Origin: Xiphias gladius | Lineage: Eukaryota > Chordata > Actinopteri > Istiophoriformes > Xiphiidae | Direction of reading: 5' to 3' | Assembly (NCBI RefSeq): GCF_016859285.1 | Contig: NC_053420.1 | Location: 27,792,545 to 27,856,544 of the forward strand | DNA length: 64,000 bases | In this document: piece after piece, positions 13,801 through 24,670 of the stretch | Numbering within the stretch: the stretch's first letter is position 1 | How the letters are laid out: every line of letters begins with the position of its first letter | Made by a program: the position numbers and the translations under genes | Notes under the pieces: model-generated | What the model was told of the DNA's origin: nothing | What the model saw: only the letters and a program-made list of their open reading frames with translations | Database searches by the model: none

Positions 13801-15477
13801 ATCTTATAATACTTTCTGGTTCAGCCTTGAATAGTATACTTTAGTTTTAGGGTTGTGCCACTACATCCTCCAGCCAGTGTTTACGAGATGGTGATACAGT
13901 CTTTTTCCATATTAGGGGAATCAGTCGTCAAGCAAGCAGTGTAGAGAATGCCATGAATATAGTTTGGTTGGAGATCATCCTTAAGTCCTTGAGCACCAGC
14001 CAAAATATGGGAGGGGTTAGGAAATGACTGTGCCACATTTGAGAAGAATATTGAAAACCGTGATCCAAAAATCCTATAGCCATCGACAGGACAAACACAT
14101 ATAACTGTGGATGCCTGGATCACACCCAAATCATTAACTTGTGGGGAAAAAAATATTTGTCAATATGCTGCCAGTCAGATGGAGCTAGTACTCCAAACTG
14201 TAGTAGCCCATGCATTATGCATATTGATGAAGAATGAACCAGACCAATTGCAAACTCCTGAGACATTTCTGGTTTAAGCAAGCGGTCTATAGAGGGAGAC
14301 ACAGCTACATGATTGTCACACATAAAACCGATAGGCTACCACACCCTTTTGCAATGGATCAGTGACCAAGCATTCTTCTATCCAACTTCTCAGACTTTAG
14401 CCCGTTCAAGTGGTACTATTTGATGTCCCCCAAAGACCGAACATTTTAAAATTATATATATTTTTTTTAAATGTTAAGCGTTTAACTTTTCATTTTCCTG
14501 GCAACAGACACACTTTGAATCAGTCTGACAACAGCCAGTCACTGTTGAACTAGCACAACTGGCAGGCAGCCAACAGATGATGCTTTGGATTATCACATCT
14601 GGATGTAAAAGGACTGTACTGCGGTCACTAAAAATAAAAGCTCAGAAAAACATATAAAACATTACAAGGCACAACTGATCAGTTTGATTTTTAATGTCAA
14701 GTTTAGTTGAAAGTCATAAAAACACATTTAAATAAGCAATTGGTTATTTTTAGAAATGTACCATTCTGATTTTTACTTTGTTTAAAATTAAGAAATCTCA
14801 TTAAAATTTTGCTGAATGCTGGTTAATGACATGTTCATAACTCAAAGTTAGGTACTTGCCGGTTAACAGCCTAGCTAGTTAGCTGGCTAGGTTGGTAGCA
14901 TGTTAAGCTAAGCTTATTGAGCTAAATAAATAAAAGGAAATGTTAGTTTCTGTGTCTGTGTCGTCTGTCTATTTACAGCAGCACCTAGACAGTTGTTGTA
15001 GCTAACAGGAGCTAACTGGCTAAAGCTGGTAGCAGTTGTATGAGGTTGCTAGCTCAAGAGGCAGGGGGGATGTGATTAGCTGGAAGGTGACGAGACAGTG
15101 AAACCACCCGGGGCTGCCAATTCTCATTGAGCATAAGACTCACACAGTTAACACAGATCTCATGATCAAACGATGTAAAATTTGCACAAAGTGGCGCCTA
15201 ATCTACCATTAAACCCAAAGAAGAAGAAGAAGAAGAGGAAGAGGAAGCTGAACTTAAAAGTTGGTAGCCTTGCAACACCATTGTCATCAAAAGTGACATT
15301 ATGAAATAATAGTGTCATTGTGTAAAATGGGACGGGGAAAATGTCATATAAGCCCTTCCAGAAAATTCAGTTATTATGAAAATGATGAAATAACATTTGA
15401 TACTAACCTGTAGCGTTTTAATAATTTGTTCTAATATTTCACAAATTGTTGGTTCATTTATACATTTCACACAATGT
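10844..15477. other. Non-coding stretch with minor repeats
   Basis: No gene recognised. Features noted: a possible dispersed repeat beginning 'tttaaagggcaacttagcac' at about 12,650-12,960; an isolated AATAAA near 12,387; GCTAGC/GTTAGC-rich sequence at 14,865-15,060, typical of fish repeats; and a short (GAA)n tract at about 15,219-15,246. Confidence 0.45.
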
Positions 15478-15505
15478 ACACTGATCCGCCACAACATTAA
15501 AACAA
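15478..15505. mobile_element. Tc1-like terminal fragment
   Basis: 'cactgatccgccacaacatt' followed by AAAAC resembles the terminal inverted repeat of a well-known fish Tc1-like family (CACTGATCAGCCACAACATT). Only this end is recognisable, and there is no matching end or transposase nearby. Confidence 0.35.
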
Positions 15506-15734
15506 CAATAAAACTGGTTATTTCATAGTGTCTTTATTTAATATTAAACATTTAGAGATTCCATACACCTCTGAAGCCTAGTGAAGCCAGGCTGTGATCT
15601 TTGTCGAATATTATCGCTCTCTCTTGAATCTTTCCTGTCTGTTTTTATGACCATCTGATGAAGGCAAAATAAAATAGAAATTGATAAGCATTCAAATTTT
15701 GCTGTTTCCTGAATTGACCACTTTCAATTCTCCC

Positions 15735-15835
15735 TGAAGGCAAATTTGACCTTTTTATCAGGTGTCCACACAGACCAGGAATTAAATCTGTTTCCTTCTT
15801 GGTGTGCGCTTTGCACTGAGCCACCATGCCTCCCT
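15735..15835 (-). mobile_element. Degenerate dispersed repeat, SINE-like
   Basis: On the minus strand the right end reads 'catggtggctcagtgcaaag', followed by a degenerate 'caccaagaaggaaacag' segment. This resembles the common fish repeat 'cacggtggctcagtgg...agcaagaaggt'. It is highly diverged and truncated. Confidence 0.4.
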
Positions 15836-16400
15836 AGAATAGCATCACCTCAACAGTGTATTCATTCCACTTGAATAGTAACTATTTAGTAATGCAGAAC
15901 ACACATAAAAGAGCTGTGTTTTTTGCGCTGCACCTGGGAAAATATCCCATTTTTTCTATTATTCTCACTGCTGCCATTTAGTGCTTAGCCCATCTGTTTA
16001 TGTAAAACAGTCACATCCCAAACAATTTTCTCCCCTATGTGACAATGTCTGGCGTGAAATGATAAAGTGGGTCCGTCCAAGTGATTTACAGTGTTTTTGA
16101 AAAGACTCAGAGGAGAGCTGCAGCATCCTGTCTCTTTGCTGTCTGATCATTTTTCCCCACCGTGCCCCCCTGCTATCTCTTGGCCAGGACACAGCTATTT
16201 CCTTCTCTTCATTTGTTCCACCACCACATGACCTTTTCTGCGGCAGTGGACGGTACTGTGGCTAAAATGCAAACTTAAAAGGTTAAATTTCAAGTGCAAT
16301 CTCTCTGAGATGAAAATGGAGGAAAAAAACAAACAAGCAATTAATGCAAGTGTCAACGAATAGTTTTTATTTGTCAAGAATTATTTTGTGGATGCTTTTA

Positions 16401-16875
16401 CAGTCCTGGTTGAAATAAGTGGCACCCCTGAATTCTAAGTGCAGAATTTAGAATATCTTCAGAGATAAATGCAAATTAACCAATTTTATATAATCAGAAT
16501 ATTTTTAATAAAATGGCCACATCAACCTTCTCAGACGTTTTTCACAGAGTTTCTTCGTAGCGCCAAGTCTTGGAAGCATCTTAACAGTTTTATGACTGTG
16601 AAACTTCTTGATAAGATTTCAAACTGTTGAAACAGGGATTTCAAGATCTTTGGTCATTGCCTTGTAGCCTTTGGAATTGTTATGTTTTCTGATTATTAGC
16701 ATTTCTGATGCTCCCCAGGCAGCTCCCTTGTCCTCGCCCTTGTGAAAAAGAAACTGGAAACAATCAGCCCCTTTTTATGCGTAAAACCATCCCTCGTTGA
16801 TTATAGAAAATTGGTCCATTTGCATTTATTTCTGGAGATATTCTTCAGAGGTGCCTATAATTTCAACAAGCACTG
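16401..16875 (-). mobile_element. Tc1/mariner-like element, internally deleted
   Basis: The ends are inverted repeats of roughly 85 bases. The left end starts 'cagtcctggttgaaataag' and the right end, reverse-complemented, starts 'cagtgcttgttgaaattat'. Both are flanked by TA (16399-16400 and 16876-16877), the target duplication typical of Tc1/mariner. On the minus strand the interior (about 16,740-16,510) reads as the N-terminal DNA-binding part of a Tc1 transposase: a KGYKAMTKDLEIPVSTV helix-turn-helix-like stretch, an in-frame stop, then a KKFHSHKTVKMLPRLGATKK-like segment. The catalytic DDE domain is absent. The element is therefore dead but retains TIRs that could be recognised in trans. 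Confidence 0.85.
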
Positions 16876-16877
16876 TA

Positions 16878-18122
16878 TGCTTGTACAGGTTTAAAGGGTT
16901 TCAAGCATCTAAAACAAGGTGACGCCCATACTTTGACAAAATGATTGATTGGCATAGCATTAAAACAAATGACATTTTTTAGCCCCTCAAAGGAAGCCCT
17001 TGATTGATGAGAATAATATTATTAAACAGTAGATCCTGTGTTTCAGAGATGATAAAAAGGACCTTTTTGAGATTTTAAATACACCTGGAATGGTTTGAAA
17101 TGCAGTGTAATTTTTAAAGAAATGAACATCCAACCTTGGCATGGCTTATAACCCCTGGAGAATCTTTCATCTTTGGCCAATTGACCAGACAACACTGAGA
17201 TACCCAAGTGTTGATTTTCAATTTATCTGGGGGCAAAATTGTATGTGTATGTGTGCCTGTGCCGTCTGTATCCTTACATTACACCTATCTGTGCAGCAGC
17301 GGGGGTCAGAAGGAAACCCAACCATCAAGCCCCACCGTGCGCGTGTGTCTAGACAGCTCCAATGATTGCAGACGGCAGCACGGCTCCCTTGCAGCTGCAG
17401 AAGAAACCAGCCGTGGCATCATGAACCTCGCAACCCCTGCCCACATCTGGTCATCATAACAATAACAACAACAGCCTGCCGACACTGACTCCAACAACAT
17501 CGTCACTCTCCAGTAAAAAGTCAACTGTATCACACATAGAGGATGCTCTGACAGAAAAGCAGAGCAACCAAAACCTATCAACAGCTTATGAAACGATCAA
17601 AGTCTATGCATAAAACTGATGTATGATGCACACAGAGTAAAAACACAGTTAAAATAACTTATTTCCCTTGTGGTGCTAGCCTTCCCAAAATCATAAAAAC
17701 AACAAAGACTGCTGTGCCCCGGCTACACTATAGACTGAAAGTTGTGACAAAAAATTTAATTAGTAGATACACTGTACTCATTATACACATTTAAAACTGT
17801 AATATGATTCCAATGCTGCAAAAGTGCCATATCTATGAAACTGACTATGACTATCATGCACCTAGGTTGTCTCTAGTATAATCAAACTTCTGTGAATAGG
17901 GGTGTATGGCCAGTTAGACATCATAAACATGACTTGCTGCAAGATACTGCATAATTACAAAAAAAAATTAGATATGACATTAGACTTATGGTCATTTTTT
18001 TCACCATGGAGTTACCACCTAAGTAGCTTACTCTATTCTCTTATAGAAGATCACCCTCCCTCAGAGACCATTTGGTTAAAATTCCCCAGAAGCCTGATCA
18101 TTCAAATTGGTTACTTCTTTGA
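16878..18122. other. Non-coding stretch, no gene recognised
   Basis: No recognisable coding exon or clear repeat. The 3' part (from about 17,990) may still be upstream sequence of the Penelope-like element, but it is too decayed to align by eye. Confidence 0.4.
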
Positions 18123-18537
18123 AAGGCAAGGGACATTGTGAGCAATGTAATAAAACCTACAAATGCAAGAGCATCAAACATCCATTATCTGGTAAAAAGT
18201 TTTCTATTGGCCAGTTCATCAATTGTAACTCCAGAAATATAGTCTACATGCCGTCTGCCCTTGCGGTAAGGGATACATAGGACAAACCAGAAGAGCTATC
18301 AATCTCTGTATTTCTGTGCACAAAACAGCCATCAAAAGAGGGAATTTGGACCATGCAATGGCCAAGCATTATATTGAGGCCAAACATGATTCACCATCTG
18401 CCCTTCGTTTCATTGGACTCAACCTCATCAGAGGAGGTGATATTCCAAAATATCTTTCCCAGAGAGAGATGTCTTGGATTGACAGGCTCAATACTATGAT
18501 CACCACAGGCCTTAATGATTGCCCCTTTTGGGAGTGA
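18123..18537 (+). pseudogene. Penelope-like element fragment, GIY-YIG endonuclease end
   Basis: The translation shows a zinc-binding-like HCEQCNKTYKC segment, then HPLSGKKFSIGQFINC, then (after a one-base frame change near 18,250) CPCGKGYIGQTRRAI. That last segment is the GIY-YIG core with its CPCG lead. It is followed by a conserved HxxH/HYIEAKHDS region and SQREMSWIDRLNT, with a stop at 18,535-18,537. This order matches the C-terminal endonuclease of Penelope-like retroelements of the Neptune/Poseidon type in fishes. No reverse transcriptase is visible upstream, so this is a 5'-truncated copy, as is usual. The frameshift makes it non-functional. Confidence 0.85.
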
Positions 18538-18869
18538 TCCGCTGCACACCTGTGTTTTATCAGTTGTCAATCAGTCACCTTGATTGTCTTGTAAATACTG
18601 TAAGTGCATTATTCTTAACACTCTTCTTCCACTGATAAAGGCCTTTGACGTAAATGTATCAGCCATGATATCCTAATAAAATATGAAGTTCTACAGGTAC
18701 TTTTCTCTTTGATGGTGTGCTACCTTTTTCTGCTTTAGAATTGACTGGATTTTTGAGGTTGAGCACCCAACTGGAACGTGCGCTTGTTTCCCTTTTTTAG
18801 GTTATTGGAGTGTGGCCTTTTCTTGTAACTTCCTCACAGGTGAAATACAGAAATTTGGTATGAGAAAGT

Positions 18870-19205
18870 TTTTTATTTGAGGCAAATATAATAAAATTCT
18901 GTCTTACCCAGATGTAGATGGACTGTGTTGTCCACTAGCAATGTACTTAATTTTGACAATCCTTGACTGAACATGTTTCCTGTGTCAGAGACACATTTTG
19001 AACTCACTAACACAGTTGAAGTTGAAGCATACAGAAAAAAAATCACTGCAAATCCCATATCATTTACATATATAAGGAAGAGTGAGTGTCCTAAAATTGA
19101 TCCCTTCGGAACGCCAAATATGATCACTGCTGGGGGTCTAATAAGGTGCCATTAATATCTAGACAATGAATACGGTTACTTAGGTTATCACACACAGTAG
19201 TCTCC
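18870..19205 (-). pseudogene. LINE reverse-transcriptase fragment
   Basis: On the minus strand, sequence from about 19,200 reads YLSNRIHCLDINGTLLDPQQ. A frameshift follows, then GVPKGSILGHSLFLIYVNDM, the conserved RT motif that precedes the catalytic YADD box. The YADD box itself is degraded to YAS. Downstream, LLVDNTVHLHLGKTEFYY matches the 'NKLSLHLGKTE' block of fish non-LTR elements (Rex1/L2/CR1-like). Only about 110 codons remain, with at least one frameshift. Confidence 0.85.
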
Positions 19206-19984
19206 AATTTACTGCATAAAACTGAATGAATTACTATACTCTAGTGAGTTTAATAACAAACCTAATTGTAATGGTGTTGGTACAATAAAAATATTTCTGA
19301 TGCGAATTTACAGAGTACATCTGAAATTGAATTAGCAAGTCAAAGTTAATTGTAGTACAACTAAAATATAAGTTCTTTGAAATAGTCCCATCCCAATTCC
19401 ATCCCACATTTCACATTTCAAACACTTCAAAGTTTACATTGTAGTCTTTCACTTTAGTTTTTCAAAAAATATATTTGAAAGTACAACACACAAAAACAAA
19501 GATACTGTATAAGGTGAATTAACCACTAAGTGCACTCTGTGATGAGAAACTGTGAATGGGTAAAAGTATGCATGGGTAATTCCGATCCATCTGATGATTC
19601 ACGTATTGGCAAAAACCTCAAATACAGCTCCATCCCCAGTAAGTGCACACACACACACACCCTGCTGCACAAAACCTTACATGAACTATGTGTCCTAAGT
19701 GGTTCCTCTCTGTGTATTTGCTCCCACGGGGAGTAATTTTGTATGTAATAAATGTCATAATTATCCTCAAATTTAAAGTTTATTAGTTGTTTTCTCATTT
19801 GTTTCATCATCAGGCAGAGACTGCTTTAATACATCTGAATTGAGGGGGAAGAGGCATTTCATTATCTGAAAACCAATTTTATTCCAGTCCTTTCATAATG
19901 AGGGCCTCACAGTAGCATTTTTATGGTACAAGTTTCTGCTCCATTCACTATTTTCCCTTTTCAGAATACTTTCTGCTCACATTG
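19206..19984. other. Non-coding stretch, no gene recognised
   Basis: No coding domain is visible. It contains a short (CA)n at about 19,648-19,660 and nothing else supportable. Confidence 0.45.
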
Positions 19985-20400
19985 TGGTAGTTTAACTGTT
20001 AGCCTATAAGGTCATTTAGGTGTTAGCCTATATTCATTGCTTTTTTGTTTTTGTTTTTGCAACATTAGCATTCATTCGGAGTCTTTCTCTGTCCACTGTA
20101 CAAATGTAAGTCCATTATTTGCTCTCTTTTTAGCTCTGTTTTAGTCTCAAACTCCTAAGGGGAAATATATGGCTTTGGTTAATGCCCTACTTGCTCACCA
20201 GCTAGTCGTTAACATTTTCTATCTGCAGTTGGTTGCAAAACAGGTAGCGTGCACTGGACTGATCAGCAAATTTTCAATGTGAACAACTGCCTTCTGCATT
20301 TGGCAACAAGGTTGAGGAGAATGCAGTTTGTGGGCTAATACAGTGACCTAAAAGATGCTACTATCAGTCTGTATAGCTAAGGAGTTCTGCAGTTGGTTGA
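19985..20400 (+). repeat. Dispersed repeat, copy A (plus orientation)
   Basis: Contains 'ttagcattcattcggagt', then TTTTTAGCTC, 'caaactcctaaggggaaa' and 'caccagctagtcgttaac'. The first three words recur in the same order, reverse-complemented, at 21,800-22,120. There is no coding potential. The boundaries are approximate, and the family is a common fish repeat recalled without a name. Confidence 0.6.
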
Positions 20401-21799
20401 TAATTCTCTGAGGGTTCATCACTATGAGTGATCCTTTTAACATTACACTTTGTCATTTGATCCATGATTTATATAAAAATATTAATCGGTGCAGCTTTAA
20501 GTTTAGTTTTAAGTGTTCTCTAATGAATCAGTGCACTCAGCACTCAAATCGGACTCACCAATACCTTTATACACCACTAAATACATATTATTACAAACTG
20601 GAAATTCATTAGCTCAGCAGTGATGAGATGCATGCAAGCCACAGTATCCTGTAACATTTTTGCCTCACTGGGACAGATGGGAGAATGCTTAGGTTGACAT
20701 AGAGAAGTTGAATTTGATTTCAGACTAGAAAACAAGGAACAGCATTTGTTTACATTTACATATTATCTTGTAAAAGCTTTCCACCCCATCTTTACTACCA
20801 CAGGAGATAAATAGGGTATAGCAGAGTATCTAATATGTAAGGTATACATGCTATACATGTCTTACATTGGACTAAAAAGGCCTTAATGGGTGTGCTACTG
20901 AGCATGAAGCCTTGTGGTCACAAGGAAGCCCCTGCTCTGCCTCCCATTCTGCAAAACCCAAACAGATTTCAGGGATCATTGAACTTTCAAACATATGATG
21001 AATGGATGAACAAACTGCAAAAACCCTGGGTACAAAAATAAATCTCCCACCCTCCTCATGCTGCTTCTCTGGGCTCATGCAGCAGCCTTTGTAGAAAGAG
21101 AGACCCATAAGTCATAAACAGGTTAGAAAGTCACTGACTCGTGAGCTGACACATCATTTGCTCTCTTGCTCTCCGAACTCTGCTTGTCCTCTCAGAAATC
21201 ATCTATATCACCACTTTTATATAGAAAATCGTTTAGATTTTAAAATGCACTTTACACAAATTTTAAATGGCATTGCATTGCATAGCAGTAGCAAATGTAT
21301 TTCCAGTGCACTTTCCAGTGCATGGAAATAATTTTGCAGCTTGCAGTGTTTTGGCCATAGAGGGAAGACTAAGGGTATGGAGCATAGGGCATGGATGGGT
21401 GCCCGGGTCCCACAGCTGCATGGCGCTGGGGCACAGACAGCCCTTCTCTCTGGGGCACATTGCTCCTTTTATGCCCAACACACTGAACCATTGATCATAG
21501 GCTCACTCATCTCCGCTGCACTAACATAGCTCAGGTCAGCACGGACTCCAGCAGGGCTCACTGGACACAATATCTGACAACACCTCACATGCAAACATTC
21601 AGACATTCACAAGAATTAGACCACTCTAGGGATTTTGCAGTGCAAATTGATCCGCTCCAAAACCCAGTGTAACAAATGTACAGACGTTAGAATTCGTGTG
21701 TGTTTGACTGATAGCTCAGACGTAAAGCTGCTATTATCTATATTTTTATATTAATATAGAGATTAATAACGGGGTCATTTGTACTTACAAACCCACAGA
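20401..21799. other. Non-coding stretch, no gene recognised
   Basis: Overlapping short open frames on both strands around 21,260-21,530 reflect a GC-richer patch rather than coding sequence. No domain and no splice chain is visible. Confidence 0.45.
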
Positions 21800-22120
21800 T
21801 GTTTATCACCCAACAGACAAAGACAGGCAAAGTTATTGTGGAGCATTTAGCAGCTAAAGTGCCAAAAGTTTCCCTTTAGGAGTTGGTGGAGTCCAACAAT
21901 GAGCTAGAAGGAAAAAAAACATTCATCACGGGGCACAAACACAACTCCAAATGAATGCTAACATTGTTCCATATCTGCTGGATACGTAAATAAGCAACTG
22001 TTTTTAACATGGCAAACTTGTTAGCATTCTATGGTCATAATGTCAGTTTTGTGTTTGTTAGCTTGCCTCAATGTCTCCAAGTGGCCAAAAAGTCAAGAAA
22101 TGTAGCTTTAACAAAGTTTG
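21800..22120 (-). repeat. Dispersed repeat, copy B (minus orientation)
   Basis: On the minus strand it reads 'ttagcattcatttggagt', then CTTCTAGCTC, 'ccaactcctaaagggaaa' and 'tagctgctaaatgctcc', parallel to copy A at 19,985-20,400. The two copies lie in inverted orientation about 1.5 kb apart. Confidence 0.6.
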
Positions 22121-24146
22121 TAAGACATTTTTGACATTTGTCATTGACAAATAATGTCTTTTTCATATTTAAGAGTATAGCTGAATATGGCACATTTTGA
22201 GTTTAGTTACATTAGAGTGATGGTAAACAGGTATTGTTAGGGCCTTTTTACAGCTTGTTTTCAGTGCCCTGAAGTGGTCAAAAAATCTGTTAATTCAGCA
22301 TTAAATTATCCCATAACTCAACAGGAATTTGTTTTGTTTTGTTATTTTCCTCAAGTCTTGCTCCTTTTTCCTCTTGTCTCCTCATATTTATGAATTGGAC
22401 TGATACAGGCTGGAATTAGCACAAATTGGTTGAAACATTTTGTACATGTGGTGTTGTGTCTCACATTTATTTGTATTGTTTCATGTCTTTGCATTGACTT
22501 AATATGCAATCACATCACCTCTGTAATTCTTTCTTTACGTTCATTAACATTAGCTAACCTGAGCCACCATAAGCTACTGGTCATATCAGACTAATTGAGT
22601 CTATAGCAGCAAAGACCCTGAGTTTAATGGTGTGAAAACTACTTCTTATGAAATTGAACAAAGAAAGTATTATTTCTACATTCAAACGACATAGTTTAAC
22701 AGTCACTATATACTGTACGTGTGTTGAAGAAACACAGACTCCCAAACACTGAAAGACAGACCATTCAGCTCTTATTGAGGGCCTCTGTCCCAAACACCAA
22801 CACACTCTGGTTAAATGATTAAAGATAAACTGAGGCAACATAATTCGGAGCCCCGTAACCACATCACAGATCGAAAAATAAGAGTATTATTTATAACAGT
22901 TTTCCAGAAAATCCATTTTAATTGATCTCTGCATAACTACTTTTAGGTCTTTATATTCACTGCAAAAGTTTATATGTCAAACTAACAAATATGAAAGTTA
23001 GTCAATTCTCCAAAGGGCAGGGTTAGCCCAAACTGCTTCCCATTAAAGAAAATCGATCTGACCACCAACCTATCCTTTGTTCATTATGTCTCTCTTTCTC
23101 CCTGTGGTCAGCTATCACTTTGCTGCCCCGGAGTTGTCTGATTGATATTCACTGCACTTCTCTTTCGGCTGATGAACTGACCATCTTGCAACCTCAGTAG
23201 GAGGAAGCCTGTCCATTCAAGGCCGAGGCTCTTTTATGATTCTGGAAAGGAGCTTTTCTAATTACGCTATGTGCTGTTCTGCTGTACGCCTAACTAATGT
23301 CTGAAGGTTTGGAATTAGTAAGCTTTGATTAAGCTCATCAACAATTGAAATTTCCATTTGATTCATACGGTTTGACATGGCGTTTTAAACTAATGAAACT
23401 GAAATCTACTCACATGTAATTAATTCTGAATTTATAGCAACTGCCGAGAGAAAAACATGAACAGAAAATGTGTCTTAGTTTCATGCTAATGTGACATGTT
23501 AGCAACAGTACAGAAAAGTGATAAAATATTAACTGACCTACATGGTGCAATAGTATATTCAAGACAGAGCAACATGCATTTTAAATATATTATTCACATG
23601 TATGCATTATAAAAGATACACTACATGCAGTACTAATATTCTTTAAAAGAGACTCAGAAGAAGCATTGGCTTTATATGTAACCACAACTGAACCGAAATT
23701 TTGTTGCAGAATTATTACAGGATCCTGTGCTCCATCTAGATCAGTGGTTCCCAGACTGGGTTCCTTTAGGACAGGCATCTCAATTTAAAAGCCTTCTGTG
23801 GCCAGCAACTATATGGAAGACTTCATGTGACCATATGAAAAACCGAATCAATACGTGATGTCGTGTGAGCATTTTTTATCCTCGAATGAGCGAGTAAACG
23901 AGTGCAGTGGTTTTATAAGGTTTAGTAACCACAGATCTAGATAATGCTGAACGGAAGCAACCACGGTCATATATAATTCAAGAGCACCCACATTACCCCA
24001 GCACTTGCTGGTATGAGAATGTGCAAGAAGGTATGAAGTGGCACGTTGTGTGGGGAAGAAACACTGATATGACAATGTCCTGAAGGCCTTCTTGTTGAAG
24101 CGCCGCTAGTGTAGGTTTTTCATTCATTATAGCAGCATATCAGTTA
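22121..24146. other. Non-coding stretch, no gene recognised
   Basis: AT-rich with only short chance open frames. A fragment around 23,738-23,780 ('agtggttcccagactgggtt') resembles the end of a common fish DNA-transposon repeat but is too short to assign. Confidence 0.45.
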
Positions 24147-24670
24147 GTCAGTTGGTCCACCAATTTGGTCCAGACTGAAGTATCTCAACAATTATTGGAT
24201 GGATTGCCTTGAATTTTTGCAAAGATATCCACGGTCCCCGGATAATGAATCCAACTGACTTCGCTGATCGCCTGACTTTTCCTCTAGGGCCGACATGTGG
24301 TTGACATTTGTGTTTTTTATTGAAATGTCCCAGCAACTATTGGACCAATTGCTATGAAATTTAGAACAGATATTCATGGCACCCAGGGTATGTATCTTAA
24401 TTACTTCAGCAATCCCCTGACTTTTCCCCTCGAACCATCATTTCAAACTTTTAATTTGAACAATATTTTGGTTTTCTGACCAAATACCTGCAAAACCAGT
24501 GCCATCAGCAACAGTTGTAGTTTGTTTTTCGTTTTTATTCTCAGACCACTAGCATGTTAACAACTAAACAAACATGGTGAACATGGTGGATATTATACCT
24601 AATAAACATCAGAATGTTCACATTATCATCGTGAGCATGTTAGCATGCTGATGTCATAGAGCTGCTAGCG
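24147..24670 (+). repeat. Dispersed repeat, copy 1
   Basis: Contains 'caacaattattggatgg', 'tgacttttcctctagg', 'gttgacatttgtg' and a second 'caactattgga' unit, so it is itself built of a loosely repeated unit of about 130 bases. It matches the repeat at 37,455-37,745 inside the bpi gene over most of that copy's length. Both copies give similar open frames on the minus strand; these are shadows of the repeat, not genes. The right end carries 'gagcatgttagcatgctgatg', another word common in fish repeats. Confidence 0.75.
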
